Counted from the stretch's first letter, positions 9,054 to 18,014 are shown. The stretch: DNA of 64,000 bases from an uncultured Clostridia bacterium (GCA_934149075.1 CAKPDR010000009.1:1-64000); one strand, 5' to 3'. Notes: a model not told the origin generated them from the sequence alone. Made by a program: numbers and translations.

Positions 9054-9317
9054 CTATTCTCCTAAATTATTTTTAAAAGCTTTTAAAATTTCTTCCATAG
9101 CTTTATCTTCATCTTCTCCATCACATTCAATTTCAATTTCAGTATTTGTTTTTATTCCCAAAGACATTATTCCTAAAATTGATTTTGCACTTACTGTTTT
9201 TCCATTTGCATTTATATTTATATTACAATTAAATGTACCTGCTAATTTTGCTAATTCTCCTGCTGGTCTTGCATGTAGACCTGTTTCATTTTTTAAAACT
9301 ACTTTTTCTTTTTTCAT
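9054..9317 (-). CDS. ptsH: PTS phosphocarrier protein HPr
   Basis: An 87-residue HPr. The phosphorylated His is in GLHARPAGEL (about residue 15), and the regulatory Ser of the Gram-positive HPr kinase site is in SAKSILGIMSLG (about residue 46). The ATG at 9317 follows GGAAG and matches family length. The ORF stays open upstream only because the repeat array at 9344-9617 happens to be translatable. Transcription from the fru genes would have to pass through that array. Confidence 0.96.
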   Translation of the reverse strand: MKKEKVVLKNETGLHARPAGELAKLAGTFNCNININANGKTVSAKSILGIMSLGIKTNTEIEIECDGEDEDKAMEEILKAFKNNLGE

Positions 9318-9343
9318 TTTTATAACTTCCTTTCTTACCAATG

Positions 9344-9617
9344 TTACCAGTAGGGACACCCATAAGTGGTCAAAATCTTTACCAATGGGGACACCCATAA
9401 GTGGTCAAAATCTTTACCAGTAGGGACACTCATTAATGGTAAAAGTTTATTATTTAATAATGTTTAAATAATAAATAATGAATATTAATATTAAATACTC
9501 TAACTTTTATTATACCTTTTACCATTAATGAGTGTCCCTACTGGTAAAGATTTTGACCACTTATGGGTGTCCCTACTGGTAAAGATTTTAACCACTTATG
9601 GGTGTCCCTACTGGTAA
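9344..9617. repeat. 101-bp inverted-repeat array of family 1 units
   Basis: Left arm 9344-9444 and right arm 9517-9617 are near-perfect inverted copies, differing at only a few positions. Each arm holds three tandem units of about 34 bp, whose common core is GGGACAC[CT]CAT. The 72-bp centre is pure AT-rich DNA. The whole fills the fruA-ptsH gap, ending 7 bases from the fruA stop and starting 27 bases from the ptsH start. In RNA it would form a very long hairpin. Confidence 0.95.
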
Positions 9618-9624
9618 CTCCAGA

Positions 9625-11541
9625 TTATTTTTTTTCATATTCTGGTAAATTATTTTTTAACATTGCCATAACAGCCATTGAAACTAATGATCCAATAATT
9701 ATTGATACTAAATACCATATTGGATGTCCAACTGTTGCAATTACGAATATTCCTCCATGAGGTGCCATTAATGTACAATTAAATACCATTGACAATGCTC
9801 CTGTTACTGCTGATCCTGCAACAAATGCTGGTATTGTTCTTAATGGGTCTGCTGATGCAAATGGAATTGCACCTTCTGATATAAATGATAACCCCATTAT
9901 ATAATTTACATATGCTGCTTGTTTGTCTTTTTTTGCTATTTTCTTTGGGAAGAATGTTGCTAATAATGCTATTGCTAATGGTGGTACCATTCCTCCTGCC
10001 ATAACTGCTGCCATAATTTCATATTGCCCAGACGCTAACATTCCTGTTCCAAATGTATATGCTGCTTTGTTTACTGGTCCACCTAAATCTATTGCCATCA
10101 TTCCTCCTAGAATTGCTCCTAGTAATACTTTATTTGCTGTACTCATTGATGATAAGTAATTATTTATTGCTGTGTTTATTGCTCCTACATATGGATTTAT
10201 TAATAACATAAATGCACCCATTAACATTATTCCAAATACAGGATATAAAAGAATTGTTTTTATTCCTTCTATACTTTCTGGTAAATAACTACATATCTTC
10301 TTTAGTAATAATACTATATAACCACCAACAAAACCTGCTATTAATGCTCCTAAAAATCCTGAACTAACAAGAACTACTGTGCTATCCGTTAATGATGCAA
10401 ATGTTGTTCCCTGTACTGCTAATATTCCTCCAACAAACCCTACTGCTAATCCTGGTCTATCTGCAATACTCATTGCGATATATCCAGCTAAGATGTATAG
10501 CATTACATTAAATGCTGCTCCTCCTACTGTTTTAAAGAATGCAGCTAATGGTGTATTCATGCCAAAGTTTGAAGGATTTATTGAATAATCATCAAATAAG
10601 AATGCTAATGCTATTAATATTCCTCCACCTACAACAAATGGTAACATATGTGTTACACCATTCATCAAGTGTTTATATACTTGTGTTCCAAATCCTTCTT
10701 TTTCATTATCATCTTCTTGATTACTCTTATTTGAAGAATGATATGTTTTTGCTTCTGGTGATAATACATGTTCAATTAATTCTTGTGGTTTATTTATTCC
10801 ATCTGCAACTTTTGCTTTTACTAGTTTTTTTCCGTCAAACCTTGATAAATCTACCTTTGTGTCTGCTGCAATTATTACAGCCTTTGCATTTTTTATTTCT
10901 TCTTTTGTGAATTTATTTTTCACTCCAGAAGATCCATGTGTTTCTACTTTTACTTTATGTCCTAATTGTGCTCCCATTTTTTCTAGTGCTTCTGCTGCCA
11001 TATACGTATGTGCAATTCCTGTTGGACACGATGTTATTGCTAATATTTCATATCCATCACTTTCTTGTTTTGTTTCTTTTAATTTCATTCTTTCGGCTCT
11101 ATCTATGCACAACATAAATTCTGCTGGCGTTTCTGCATTTAGTAATTCTTTTCTAAATTCTGTATCCATTAATAATGTTGATAGTCTACTTAACACGTCT
11201 AGGTGTACATTGTCTTTTGTATTCGGTGCTGCAATTAAAAATATTAATTTTGCAGGTTGTCCATCTAAAGAATCAAAATTTACTCCATTTGGTATTACCA
11301 TTGCTGATAATCCCGGTTTTGAAACTGCATTTGTTTTTCCATGTGGTATTGCGATTCCTTCTCCAATTCCAGTTGTTCCTTCTTCTTCTCTTTCCTTTAC
11401 TACTCTTTTGTATTCTTCCTTGTTGATAATATTTCCATTGTTTGCCATTAAGTCAACCATTTGGTTAATTACTTCTTCTTTGCTATGTGCTACACCATTT
11501 AATTTGATGGCACTTGTACTTAACAAATCTGTAATTTTCAT
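9625..11541 (-). CDS. fruA: PTS fructose transporter, IIABC fusion
   Basis: A 638-residue fructose-specific permease that imports fructose as fructose-1-phosphate. Domain order is IIA (residues 1-150; phospho-His in GIAIPHGKTNAV), IIB (about 167-265; Cys in AITSCPTGIAHTYMAAE) and the membrane IIC domain (about 285-630, some eight to ten helices; DLGGPVNKAAYTFG, SEGAIPFA, APHGG). Downstream of fruK with a 33-base gap, so one operon. The stop is separated from the repeat array by 7 bases. The linker after IIB is acidic. Confidence 0.97.
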   Translation of the reverse strand: MKITDLLSTSAIKLNGVAHSKEEVINQMVDLMANNGNIINKEEYKRVVKEREEEGTTGIGEGIAIPHGKTNAVSKPGLSAMVIPNGVNFDSLDGQPAKLIFLIAAPNTKDNVHLDVLSRLSTLLMDTEFRKELLNAETPAEFMLCIDRAERMKLKETKQESDGYEILAITSCPTGIAHTYMAAEALEKMGAQLGHKVKVETHGSSGVKNKFTKEEIKNAKAVIIAADTKVDLSRFDGKKLVKAKVADGINKPQELIEHVLSPEAKTYHSSNKSNQEDDNEKEGFGTQVYKHLMNGVTHMLPFVVGGGILIALAFLFDDYSINPSNFGMNTPLAAFFKTVGGAAFNVMLYILAGYIAMSIADRPGLAVGFVGGILAVQGTTFASLTDSTVVLVSSGFLGALIAGFVGGYIVLLLKKICSYLPESIEGIKTILLYPVFGIMLMGAFMLLINPYVGAINTAINNYLSSMSTANKVLLGAILGGMMAIDLGGPVNKAAYTFGTGMLASGQYEIMAAVMAGGMVPPLAIALLATFFPKKIAKKDKQAAYVNYIMGLSFISEGAIPFASADPLRTIPAFVAGSAVTGALSMVFNCTLMAPHGGIFVIATVGHPIWYLVSIIIGSLVSMAVMAMLKNNLPEYEKK

Positions 11542-11574
11542 ACTTTTATCATCCTTTCCTTTGTATGTTTTAAT

Positions 11575-12477
11575 TTATATTTCTTTTAATAGGTTAGCTA
11601 CTTCTTCTGCTGTTGCTAAATTCATTGAAAATGAGCTTGCACTTCCTGTAGCTATTCCCATTTTAAAAGCTTGTTCAAAATCTCCACTTTTTTCATAGCC
11701 TGCTATAAATCCCGCTACCATGGAGTCTCCTGCACCAACTGTATTTAATACTTTTCCTTTGGGTGCTTTTGAATAAAATTCTTTTCCTTCTGTTGTTAAT
11801 AATATAGCTCCTTCTCCTCCTAATGATATTAAAACATTTTGTGCTCCAATTAGCTGAAGTTTCTTTGCATGAACTATAATTTCTTCTTTTGTTTCTATTT
11901 TTTCTTTAAATGTTTCTTCTAATTCTTCTTTATTTGGCTTTATTAAAAATGGTTTATATTTTAAAACATTCATTAATAATTCTTTTGTAGCATCTACTAC
12001 AAATGTTACATTATTTCTTTCTAATGTTTTACATATTATTTCATATATATCATTATTTATACATCTTGGTATATTTCCTGCTAGTATTACCATATCTTCT
12101 TTTGTTATTTTTTCAATTTTTTCTAATAATTTATTGATGTCTTCTTCTGTTATTTCTGGTCCATTTCCATTTAACGCTGTTTCTTCATTTGAACTAATTT
12201 TTACATTGATTCTCGTAATTCCTTTTTCTACTTTTATAAAGTCTGTTTTTATCCCTTTTTCTTCAATGTTTCTTTTTAATTCTTTTCCTGTAAATCCTGC
12301 TATAAATCCTAATGCTGTACTTTCTATTCCAAGATTTTTTAGAACTGTTGATACATTTAGTCCTTTTCCTCCTGGAAGTATTTTTTCAGTTTTTGTTCTA
12401 TTTATTTTTCCAATTTTAAAATTTTCTACTTGTGATATGTAATCTAGAGCTGGATTAAATGTAATTGTATATATCAT
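11575..12477 (-). CDS. fruK: 1-phosphofructokinase
   Basis: A 300-residue PfkB-family sugar kinase that phosphorylates fructose-1-phosphate made by FruA to fructose-1,6-bisphosphate. Motifs: N-terminal MIYTITFNPALDY, GGKGLNVSTVLKNLG, and the catalytic anion-hole motif NTVGAGDSMVAGFIAG. The ATG at 12477 is preceded by GAGGTG at correct spacing; an ATG 24 bases upstream precedes that site. No fruR-type repressor gene is adjacent, unlike many fru operons. Confidence 0.96.
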   Translation of the reverse strand: MIYTITFNPALDYISQVENFKIGKINRTKTEKILPGGKGLNVSTVLKNLGIESTALGFIAGFTGKELKRNIEEKGIKTDFIKVEKGITRINVKISSNEETALNGNGPEITEEDINKLLEKIEKITKEDMVILAGNIPRCINNDIYEIICKTLERNNVTFVVDATKELLMNVLKYKPFLIKPNKEELEETFKEKIETKEEIIVHAKKLQLIGAQNVLISLGGEGAILLTTEGKEFYSKAPKGKVLNTVGAGDSMVAGFIAGYEKSGDFEQAFKMGIATGSASSFSMNLATAEEVANLLKEI

Positions 12478-12550
12478 TTTATTCACCTCAATTTTTATCA
12501 TATTATCATAATTAATTTTAATTTACAATAGTATTTTTTATTTTTAAGCG

Positions 12551-12590
12551 AAAAAAAAACTATAATTTTACATTTTTATTATAGTTCTTT
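12551..12590 (-). terminator. carD terminator
   Basis: AACTATAAT/ATTATAGTT stem followed by a T8-9 run on the minus strand, 15 bases after the carD stop and upstream of fruK. Confidence 0.8.
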
Positions 12591-12604
12591 TTTTATTCGA
12601 TTTT

Positions 12605-13189
12605 TTATGCATTTTGTGATGAATTTGTTCCTCCATCAAATGGTATAAATTTGTTTACTATGCTTCCAGTAGACACTTCTATATTATTAGTATCTGTTTT
12701 AAACATTGCAAATGATGTATTTATTTTATTATCAACTAATTCTTCAACTTCATCCTGTGTTGCATGTTCTGCTAATACTAGCTCACTTACTAGTATTTGT
12801 TTTGCATTATGTAACATTTTCTTTTCTCCTGTTGATAACCCTTTTTCTTTTTGTTTGAAACTTAAATTTCTTACAACATCGGCAATTTCATATATATTTC
12901 CACTTTTCATCTTGTCCATATTATCTCTATAACGTTTGTTCCAGTTTTTCTCCATTTCCGTTTCGTCTTGTTCTAATACATTTATAACTTTTTCTGCTTC
13001 TGTTTTATCAATTACATTTCTAATACCATGTTCTTCCGCTGTTGATATAGGCACCATTACCTTTACTTCTCCTGGCATTTTTAATATATAATATGATTGT
13101 TTTTCCCCTAATATTTCTTTCTCCTCTATTGAATCTATAACCCCCGCTCCATGCATTGGGTATACTATTTTGTCCCCTACATTGTACAT
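12605..13189 (-). CDS. carD: CarD/CdnL-family RNA polymerase-binding regulator
   Basis: A 194-residue CarD/CdnL-type protein. The N-terminal Tudor-like RNAP-beta interaction domain (MYNVGDKIVYPMHGAGVI, residues 1-60) is followed by an alpha-helical DNA-binding domain (about 70-160; RYRDNMDKMKSGNIYEIADVVRNL). These proteins stabilise open promoter complexes, notably at rRNA promoters. The last 40 residues are low-similarity and polar. The ATG at 13189 lies 8 bases after AAGGAG; a GTG at 13198 is too close to that site. Confidence 0.9.
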   Translation of the reverse strand: MYNVGDKIVYPMHGAGVIDSIEEKEILGEKQSYYILKMPGEVKVMVPISTAEEHGIRNVIDKTEAEKVINVLEQDETEMEKNWNKRYRDNMDKMKSGNIYEIADVVRNLSFKQKEKGLSTGEKKMLHNAKQILVSELVLAEHATQDEVEELVDNKINTSFAMFKTDTNNIEVSTGSIVNKFIPFDGGTNSSQNA

Positions 13190-13269
13190 GTAAGTCACTC
13201 CTTTCAGTCTTTATATTTTGGTTTTCAATCACGTTTCACTTATTATCTCAACCATTTTTATTATACTAC

Positions 13270-13306
13270 AAAAAATGGCAAAAGTCAAAGCTTTTACCAT
13301 TTTTTT
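13270..13306 (-). terminator. dut terminator
   Basis: Stem AAAATGGTAAAAG / CTTTTGCCATTTT with A- and T-rich flanks, 22 bases after the dut stop. Confidence 0.75.
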
Positions 13307-13327
13307 TAATTTTTTTCATTTATAATT

Positions 13328-13789
13328 TCACTTATTTGTTGACCCAAATCCGCCAGTTCTAGCACCTTCAGCCATATCATTATCTGCTATTAAAAATGGC
13401 ATAAATATTGCTTGCCCAATACAGTCACCTTTTTTTATTTCAACATCTTCGTCTTTTATGTTATAAAATGCAAACATTATATGTCCATCATTATCTGAAT
13501 TTCCATAATAGTCTTGATCTACAACTCCTATACTGTTTGCAAGTATTAATCCTTTTTTTCCTGGATTAGAACTTCTATTTGCTAACATTAAATATTCATT
13601 TTCTTTCATATACGCTTTTATTCCTGTTTTTACTAGTGTTGGTTTCATTCCTTTTTTAAATGATGGTATGATTGTATTTTCTGCTGCTTCTACATCATAT
13701 CCTGCTGAATATTTTGTTTTTCTTACTGGTAAATTTATTCCTTTATCTTCAAATCCTTTTGCTATTTCAAATCCTCTTATTTTTTCCAT
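13328..13789 (-). CDS. dut: deoxyuridine 5'-triphosphate nucleotidohydrolase
   Basis: A 153-residue trimeric dUTPase that hydrolyses dUTP to dUMP and keeps uracil out of DNA. The five motifs are visible: AGYDVEAAE (I), NRSSNPGKKGLILANSIGVVD (II-III, here with NRSS for the usual RSS), GDCIGQAIFMPF (IV) and ARTGGFGSTNK (V). The order and C-terminal glycine-rich arm are complete. It resembles the longer Firmicutes/phage type. It stands alone between carD and a small unknown gene, with its own terminator. Confidence 0.93.
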   Translation of the reverse strand: MEKIRGFEIAKGFEDKGINLPVRKTKYSAGYDVEAAENTIIPSFKKGMKPTLVKTGIKAYMKENEYLMLANRSSNPGKKGLILANSIGVVDQDYYGNSDNDGHIMFAFYNIKDEDVEIKKGDCIGQAIFMPFLIADNDMAEGARTGGFGSTNK

Positions 13790-13899
13790 GTTTTTTCATC
13801 CTTTCTTTGTTTTCTTTATTCTTTCATATCATTATTTAATTGTCAAGATTGTGAAAAAATTAATTCAAAAAAATTGCACAAGTTTCAGATCAAAAGTCA

Positions 13900-13930
13900 A
13901 TAAAAACTCTCCACCTTTTTAGATGGAGAG
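13900..13930 (-). terminator. terminator
   Basis: CTCTCCA/TGGAGAG stem followed by TTTTTATTG on the minus strand, downstream of the 13952-14239 gene. Confidence 0.8.
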
Positions 13931-13951
13931 AAAGATAAACTCTTTTTCTGT

Positions 13952-14239
13952 TTAATTTTTTCTAACAAATTCCAATCTTGTGGATTTCATAAATCCAAAT
14001 TCACCATTGTCCATAAGGACACCAAAGAAGTGATCTGATTCGTCCCTACGAATTTCAACAATTCTCCCAGTTCCTTCATGCATAATTGTAGGACAAATAT
14101 ATCCTCTACAATCAGCAGTTACACGAACTACATCATATAACCGATATTTAAGTTCTCCATTAACTTGAACTGCAACAGGGATGTCAAATTCGTCAACAAC
14201 CAACTCATAGTTAGAAAAAATTGTGTGTTCTATTTTCAT
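13952..14239 (-). CDS. 95-residue protein of unknown function
   Basis: A small soluble protein, predicted mostly beta, with a Tudor/SH3-like look: alternating hydrophobic strands around YRLYDVVRVTADCRGYICP, GTGRIVEIRRDESDHFFGVLM and FGFMKSTRLEFV. AAGGAGG precedes the ATG at 14239 by 6 bases, and its own terminator follows. Codon and base use look less AT-biased than the neighbours. With 33555-33794 and 46746-47450 it forms a set of isolated single-gene units. No family recognised. Confidence 0.65.
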   Translation of the reverse strand: MKIEHTIFSNYELVVDEFDIPVAVQVNGELKYRLYDVVRVTADCRGYICPTIMHEGTGRIVEIRRDESDHFFGVLMDNGEFGFMKSTRLEFVRKN

Positions 14240-14302
14240 GTTATTCCTCCTTGGGTAATTACCCATAATAATTTTGTCTATAGCTACTGATGTAACGGAG
14301 TT

Positions 14303-14355
14303 GCAAAATAAAAAACTCTGTAAAGCACTGATTTATCAGTGTTTCAGAGTTTTTA
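14303..14355 (-). terminator. tRNA His-Gln operon terminator
   Basis: ACTCTG and CACTGAT stems paired with ATCAGTG and CAGAGT, followed by TTTTTTATTTTG on the minus strand, directly after tRNA-Gln. Confidence 0.85.
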
Positions 14356-14359
14356 GTTT

Positions 14360-14434
14360 TGGTTGGGCTGGCTAGATTCGAACTAGCGCATGCCAGAGTC
14401 AAAGTCTGGTGCCTTACCGCTTGGCTACAGCCCA
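14360..14434 (-). tRNA. tRNA-Gln (anticodon TTG)
   Basis: A complete cloverleaf on the minus strand: acceptor TGGGCTG/CAGCCCA, anticodon loop CTTTGAC, T-loop GTTCGAATC, CCA encoded. It lies 15 bases downstream of tRNA-His in the same transcript. Confidence 0.97.
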
Positions 14435-14449
14435 ATATATAATATTTTA

Positions 14450-14527
14450 TGGGGTGGAAGATGGGACTCGAACCCACGGTCTCCAGTGCCACAAACTGGC
14501 GCGTTAACCAACTACGCTACATCCACC
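14450..14527 (-). tRNA. tRNA-His (anticodon GTG)
   Basis: Anticodon loop TTGTGGC, T-loop GTTCGAGTC, the extra G-1 and discriminator C typical of tRNA-His, and encoded CCA. One acceptor-stem mismatch (position 6-67) is visible. Confidence 0.96.
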
Positions 14528-14559
14528 GTCATTGTAGCTCATTTGTGAGCACAGTTAAT

Positions 14560-14588
14560 ATTTTAATATGATTTTTCATATTTGTCAA
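14560..14588 (-). promoter_or_regulatory. tRNA operon promoter
   Basis: TTGACA (14583-14588), 17-bp spacer, TAAAAT (14560-14565), ending about 33 bases before tRNA-His. Confidence 0.85.
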
Positions 14589-14627
14589 GTTTTTTTCAAT
14601 AATTTCTTAAAGTTTTGTTGCAGTTTA

Positions 14628-15023
14628 GTTACAATTCGCACTCCTTAAAAATATTATATATGTTGGGAACCTTCCTAGGTGATTATATATATTTGAGATT
14701 TTGTCCTGTTCATTACGTTCAAAAAGAAAATCTACCATAAAAAACTGAGCCTCTCTCACTCAGGTATAAAATGCATATATATATATGAGTTTAAACTTTT
14801 CGAATGTGATTGGAGCAATATTAGAATTTCTTATGTTGCGTATTGAGCCAAGAAAATGTTTCAAATCATATACATATATGCATTTTTCCGTGAGCATTCC
14901 TCATTTTTTTATTTTAAATTTTCTATTTTTCACTCCAATCAAACGGACAAAATCTCAAATATATATAATCACCTAGGAAGGTTCCCAACATATATAATAT
15001 TTTTAATGGCTGTGAATCGTAAC
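14628..15023. mobile_element. 396-bp foldback (MITE-like) element
   Basis: Perfect 62-bp terminal inverted repeats (14645-14706 and 14945-15006) contain GGGAACCTTCCTAGG. They are extended outward by a weaker GTTAC-x-ATTC-x-CA match at both tips. The 238-bp interior has no convincing gene, only smaller inverted repeats (GATTGGAG/CTCCAATC). A 51-bp relative sharing TTAAAAATATTATATATGTT sits at 37306-37356. No transposase is present, so it would be non-autonomous. Confidence 0.8.
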
Positions 15024-15050
15024 TCTGTTTAATATTTTTACCAATTTCAC

Positions 15051-15086
15051 AAAAAATAATACCTATAAGACTAGGTACTATTTTTT
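15051..15086 (-). terminator. terminator
   Basis: AAAAAATA-TACCTA stem against TAGGTA-TATTTTTT with a 6-base loop, 6 bases after the stop of the 15092-16081 gene. Confidence 0.75.
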
Positions 15087-15091
15087 GTATT

Positions 15092-16081
15092 TTATTCTTC
15101 TCCTCTACCTTCTGGTAAAGCATCTGGCAATTCAATTCTAATTCTAATCTTGCAAACATAAGATATAGCTCTTCCCAATTTACTATTTTTAATTCTTTGC
15201 CATAAAGATGGTTTTTTCTCAAATGTGACAGAATTTTGATATTCTTGTATCTCTTGTTCTTCAACAGCCATTTCGTCAACTTCATCTTCATTTTCTTCCT
15301 CAAATGAAAGAACTTGAGAAATTGTTTTTTCAGGAACAACTTCTTCTTTTGCAACTTTTACCTTTTCTGTCTTTTTAGTTGCTTTTGCTTTGTTTACTTC
15401 TTTTACTTCTTCTATTTCTTGAACTTCTTCTACATTTTCCTCAATTATTGCATCTGCAGGTTTTGGAATTCCCTTTAAAGCTTCTGCAACCTCAATTCCT
15501 ATATAGCTTAAAGCTTTTGATCTATCTTCTGTTCTTTCTAAATCTATTTCTATATGTAAATTTGTTTCTAAATTATTTACTCTTGCATTTAACAATTTTA
15601 AAGCATCTTGATAATTTTGACTTTTTCTGCTTCTATCTTTCCCGACCAATGTAAGTGTATCAATTACATCCTCTGAAAAGTCTCCTTCTGCTTCTTTAAC
15701 CTTATCTTTCCATCCCGTTTCTCTTGACTCAACAACACCAATCAGTTCTGTCAATTTACCTGCTAATGCTATATTTTCTTCTCTTTGTCTAATTAGTTCC
15801 TCAACTTTTTTAGTATTTTCTTCAAATTGTATAGTTGCATATTCAACCAAACCATATGCTGCCTTATATACACTTACTGGGAAATTCTTTTTCTTAGGAT
15901 ATTCTATTAAATAAGCTTTTATAGATTCAATCAAATCCTTGAAATATGTGTCGTCTTCTAATTGAACTATTTGCTTTTTGCTTTTCGGATTTATCATTTT
16001 TTGTACTTTATCTATATTTGATAGTATTTTTTCTTCTGTGATAACCATTCTCACATTTACTATGCCTGATCTTCTAGACAT
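15092..16081 (-). CDS. 329-residue protein of unknown function
   Basis: An intracellular, highly charged protein with no signal peptide. Residues 15-200 are helical with short coiled-coil stretches (KKVEELIRQREENIALAGKL). Residues 215-290 are a low-complexity acidic/lysine linker. The tail is basic (WQRIKNSKLGRAISYVCKIR), then IELPDALPEGRGEE. A linker ending in a basic amphipathic tail suggests membrane or DNA attachment, but this is inference. AGGAGG lies 7 bases before the ATG and a terminator follows directly. No family recognised. Confidence 0.65.
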   Translation of the reverse strand: MSRRSGIVNVRMVITEEKILSNIDKVQKMINPKSKKQIVQLEDDTYFKDLIESIKAYLIEYPKKKNFPVSVYKAAYGLVEYATIQFEENTKKVEELIRQREENIALAGKLTELIGVVESRETGWKDKVKEAEGDFSEDVIDTLTLVGKDRSRKSQNYQDALKLLNARVNNLETNLHIEIDLERTEDRSKALSYIGIEVAEALKGIPKPADAIIEENVEEVQEIEEVKEVNKAKATKKTEKVKVAKEEVVPEKTISQVLSFEEENEDEVDEMAVEEQEIQEYQNSVTFEKKPSLWQRIKNSKLGRAISYVCKIRIRIELPDALPEGRGEE

Positions 16082-16176
16082 GCAAATTCCTCCTTCTTCC
16101 TATGTGGTCAATAATTAAATTCTATTTTATTATACAACAGGTACCATAAAACCTCAAGGCTTTTTTTGAGTTTTTT

Positions 16177-16216
16177 ATATTACATTTATATTACAATTGT
16201 AACACAAATGTAATAT
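16177..16216. repeat. nested inverted repeat in an upstream region
   Basis: Outer 12-bp arms TATATTACATTT/AAATGTAATATA enclose the perfect palindrome TTACAATTGTAA. It lies between the acyl-CoA ligase end and the 16081 start, about 95 bases before that gene. It could be an operator or part of a terminator; the sequence does not decide. Confidence 0.55.
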
Positions 16217-16251
16217 AAAGAAGACTTGACATTATAATTGTCGTACTTAAT

Positions 16252-16295
16252 AGGAACAGCTAAAAACTTGTTTACTTTAACAAATTTAACTGTTC
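16252..16295 (-). terminator. stem-loop after the acyl-CoA ligase gene
   Basis: GGAACAG/CTGTTCC outer stem and TTGTT/AACAA inner stem, 10 bases downstream of the stop at 16305. There is no long T run, so termination is uncertain. Confidence 0.45.
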
Positions 16296-16304
16296 CATAA
16301 CATT

Positions 16305-18014
16305 CTATCCAAATATTTTTTTCATTTCTTCATGTCTTTTAATTTTTAAAGTTGTTGTCTTTATAAGCTCTTCTTCTGTAATAATCATTTCTCTAACATA
16401 TTTATATTTAGGCATCAATCTATTAACTTCTTTTACTTTTTCCCATAAGAATTCTCTAATTTTATCTTCAGCTTCAATATTATATAATTCTTTAATTATT
16501 TCTTTATCATAAACTATTTTTACGCAAACCTTCACATCTCCGTCGTCTTCTTTTTTTTCATAAACAAATGATTCTTTTATTCCTTCTACTTTATTTAATA
16601 ATGTTTCAATTTCTTCTGGGAATACATTTTTTCCATTATTTAGAACTATTACACTTTTCTTTCTGCCAGAAATATAAATAAATCCATCTTTATCAATTCT
16701 TGCTAAATCACCCGTATGGAACCACCCATCTGGTTCTAAAGCTGATTTGGTAGCTTCTTCATTTTCATAATACCCAAGCATTATTGATGGACCTTTTGCC
16801 ATTAATTCTCCTATTCCTTCTTCGTCTGGATTATCAATTTTAACTTCAACACTTGGAAACTTCTTTCCTATTGAGCCTAATCTTCTACACTTAGGAATTT
16901 CTGCTGCAATTACTGGTGATGTTTCTGTAAGTCCATATCCTTGTTCTAAATCAAATCCTAAGTCATTAAACCCTTTTTCAGTCTCAGGATCTAATGCTGC
17001 ACCACCAGTTACAACTAATTTTAAATCTGGTCCTAAACTTTCATGAATTTCTTTAAATATTTGCTTTCTAAGGTCTATTTTTACTTTTAATAATAAATTT
17101 GATATCTTTCTACCTTTTTCTACAGTTGGTAATTTTCCTTTTTTCTCAATTGTTTTCATTACTTTTCTATATATAATATCAAATACAGCCGGAACTGATA
17201 TCATTGCAGTTATACGATAGTCTTTAATGTTGTCTGCCATATGTTTTACACCTTCGCAAAAATATATACATGATCCAATTGATACAGGATATAAAAATCC
17301 CACTGTACATTCGAATACATGATGTAATGGCAAGAATGATAAAAATCTTTCTTTATCATTTAAATTGAATCTTTCATCTATATCCATTATGTTTGTTACT
17401 ATATTTTTATGTGATAGCATTACTGCTTTTGACATTGCTGTAGTTCCTGATGTAAATAGCATTATTCCCATTTTGTCAGCATCGATTTTTGCATCTAAAT
17501 AACTTGTATCTCCATCTTCTATTAATTTTTTTCCTTTTTCTACTAATGCCTTTTGAGAATATATGCCATTTGTATTTTCATCTAATTCCATTGATATAAA
17601 ATATCTTAAATTAGTATTCTTTTTTTCTCTTAGCTTGTTCATTACTTCATCATATTTCTTTGAATAAAATATTGCTTCTACTTGTGAACGTAAAATTAAA
17701 CTTTCGATTTCATTTTCTGGTAATGATTTATCTAATGGTACAACCACTCCTGTTCCTGCTGCAATTGATAAATATGCCAATTCCCATTCATATCTATTTT
17801 CAGAAATTACCGCAATCCTTTTGTCTTTTAACCCCATTTTTATTAGTGCCGTTCCTAATGCATTTATTTCATCTCTAAATTCCTTATGTGTTACTTGTCT
17901 CATTTCACCTTTTATTTCTGTTTTTAACATATATGCCGGTCTATTACTATATACTTCTCCTGTTTGTTTTAACATATCTTTTAAATCTGTATATTTCATT
18001 TTTTTTGATTCCAT
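16305..18014 (-). CDS. long-chain acyl-CoA synthetase (AMP-binding)
   Basis: A 569-residue ANL-superfamily ligase that activates a fatty acid through acyl-AMP to acyl-CoA. Motifs: P-loop-like LFTSGTTAMSKAVMLSH (about residue 188-204), YGLTETSPV, GWFHTGDLARID, and the C-terminal hinge and lysine region (GRKKSVIVLNNGKNVFPEEIE). Length matches FadD-type enzymes. It directly follows a TetR regulator (30-base gap, same strand), so fatty-acid-responsive control is likely. The ribosome site (AAGGGA) is about 13 bases from the ATG, unusually far. Confidence 0.9.
   Translation of the reverse strand: MESKKMKYTDLKDMLKQTGEVYSNRPAYMLKTEIKGEMRQVTHKEFRDEINALGTALIKMGLKDKRIAVISENRYEWELAYLSIAAGTGVVVPLDKSLPENEIESLILRSQVEAIFYSKKYDEVMNKLREKKNTNLRYFISMELDENTNGIYSQKALVEKGKKLIEDGDTSYLDAKIDADKMGIMLFTSGTTAMSKAVMLSHKNIVTNIMDIDERFNLNDKERFLSFLPLHHVFECTVGFLYPVSIGSCIYFCEGVKHMADNIKDYRITAMISVPAVFDIIYRKVMKTIEKKGKLPTVEKGRKISNLLLKVKIDLRKQIFKEIHESLGPDLKLVVTGGAALDPETEKGFNDLGFDLEQGYGLTETSPVIAAEIPKCRRLGSIGKKFPSVEVKIDNPDEEGIGELMAKGPSIMLGYYENEEATKSALEPDGWFHTGDLARIDKDGFIYISGRKKSVIVLNNGKNVFPEEIETLLNKVEGIKESFVYEKKEDDGDVKVCVKIVYDKEIIKELYNIEAEDKIREFLWEKVKEVNRLMPKYKYVREMIITEEELIKTTTLKIKRHEEMKKIFG

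Noticed and set aside
9344..9617. Regularly spaced 34-bp repeats that resemble a CRISPR array
   Set aside because: The units are contiguous without unique spacers, are inverted in the second half, and no cas genes are near.
10859..11698. 279-residue plus-strand ORF
   Set aside because: Antisense to fruA/fruK; open only because of the host's codon bias.
14785..14976. 63-residue plus-strand ORF
   Set aside because: Lies across the foldback element, has no ribosome site, and reads through its terminal repeat.
14923..15354. 143-residue minus-strand ORF
   Set aside because: Starts in another frame of the 15092-16081 gene, has no ribosome site and ends in foldback DNA.
16221..16260. TTGACA-containing plus-strand promoter near 16228
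   Set aside because: No plus-strand gene follows and the -10 match is poor.
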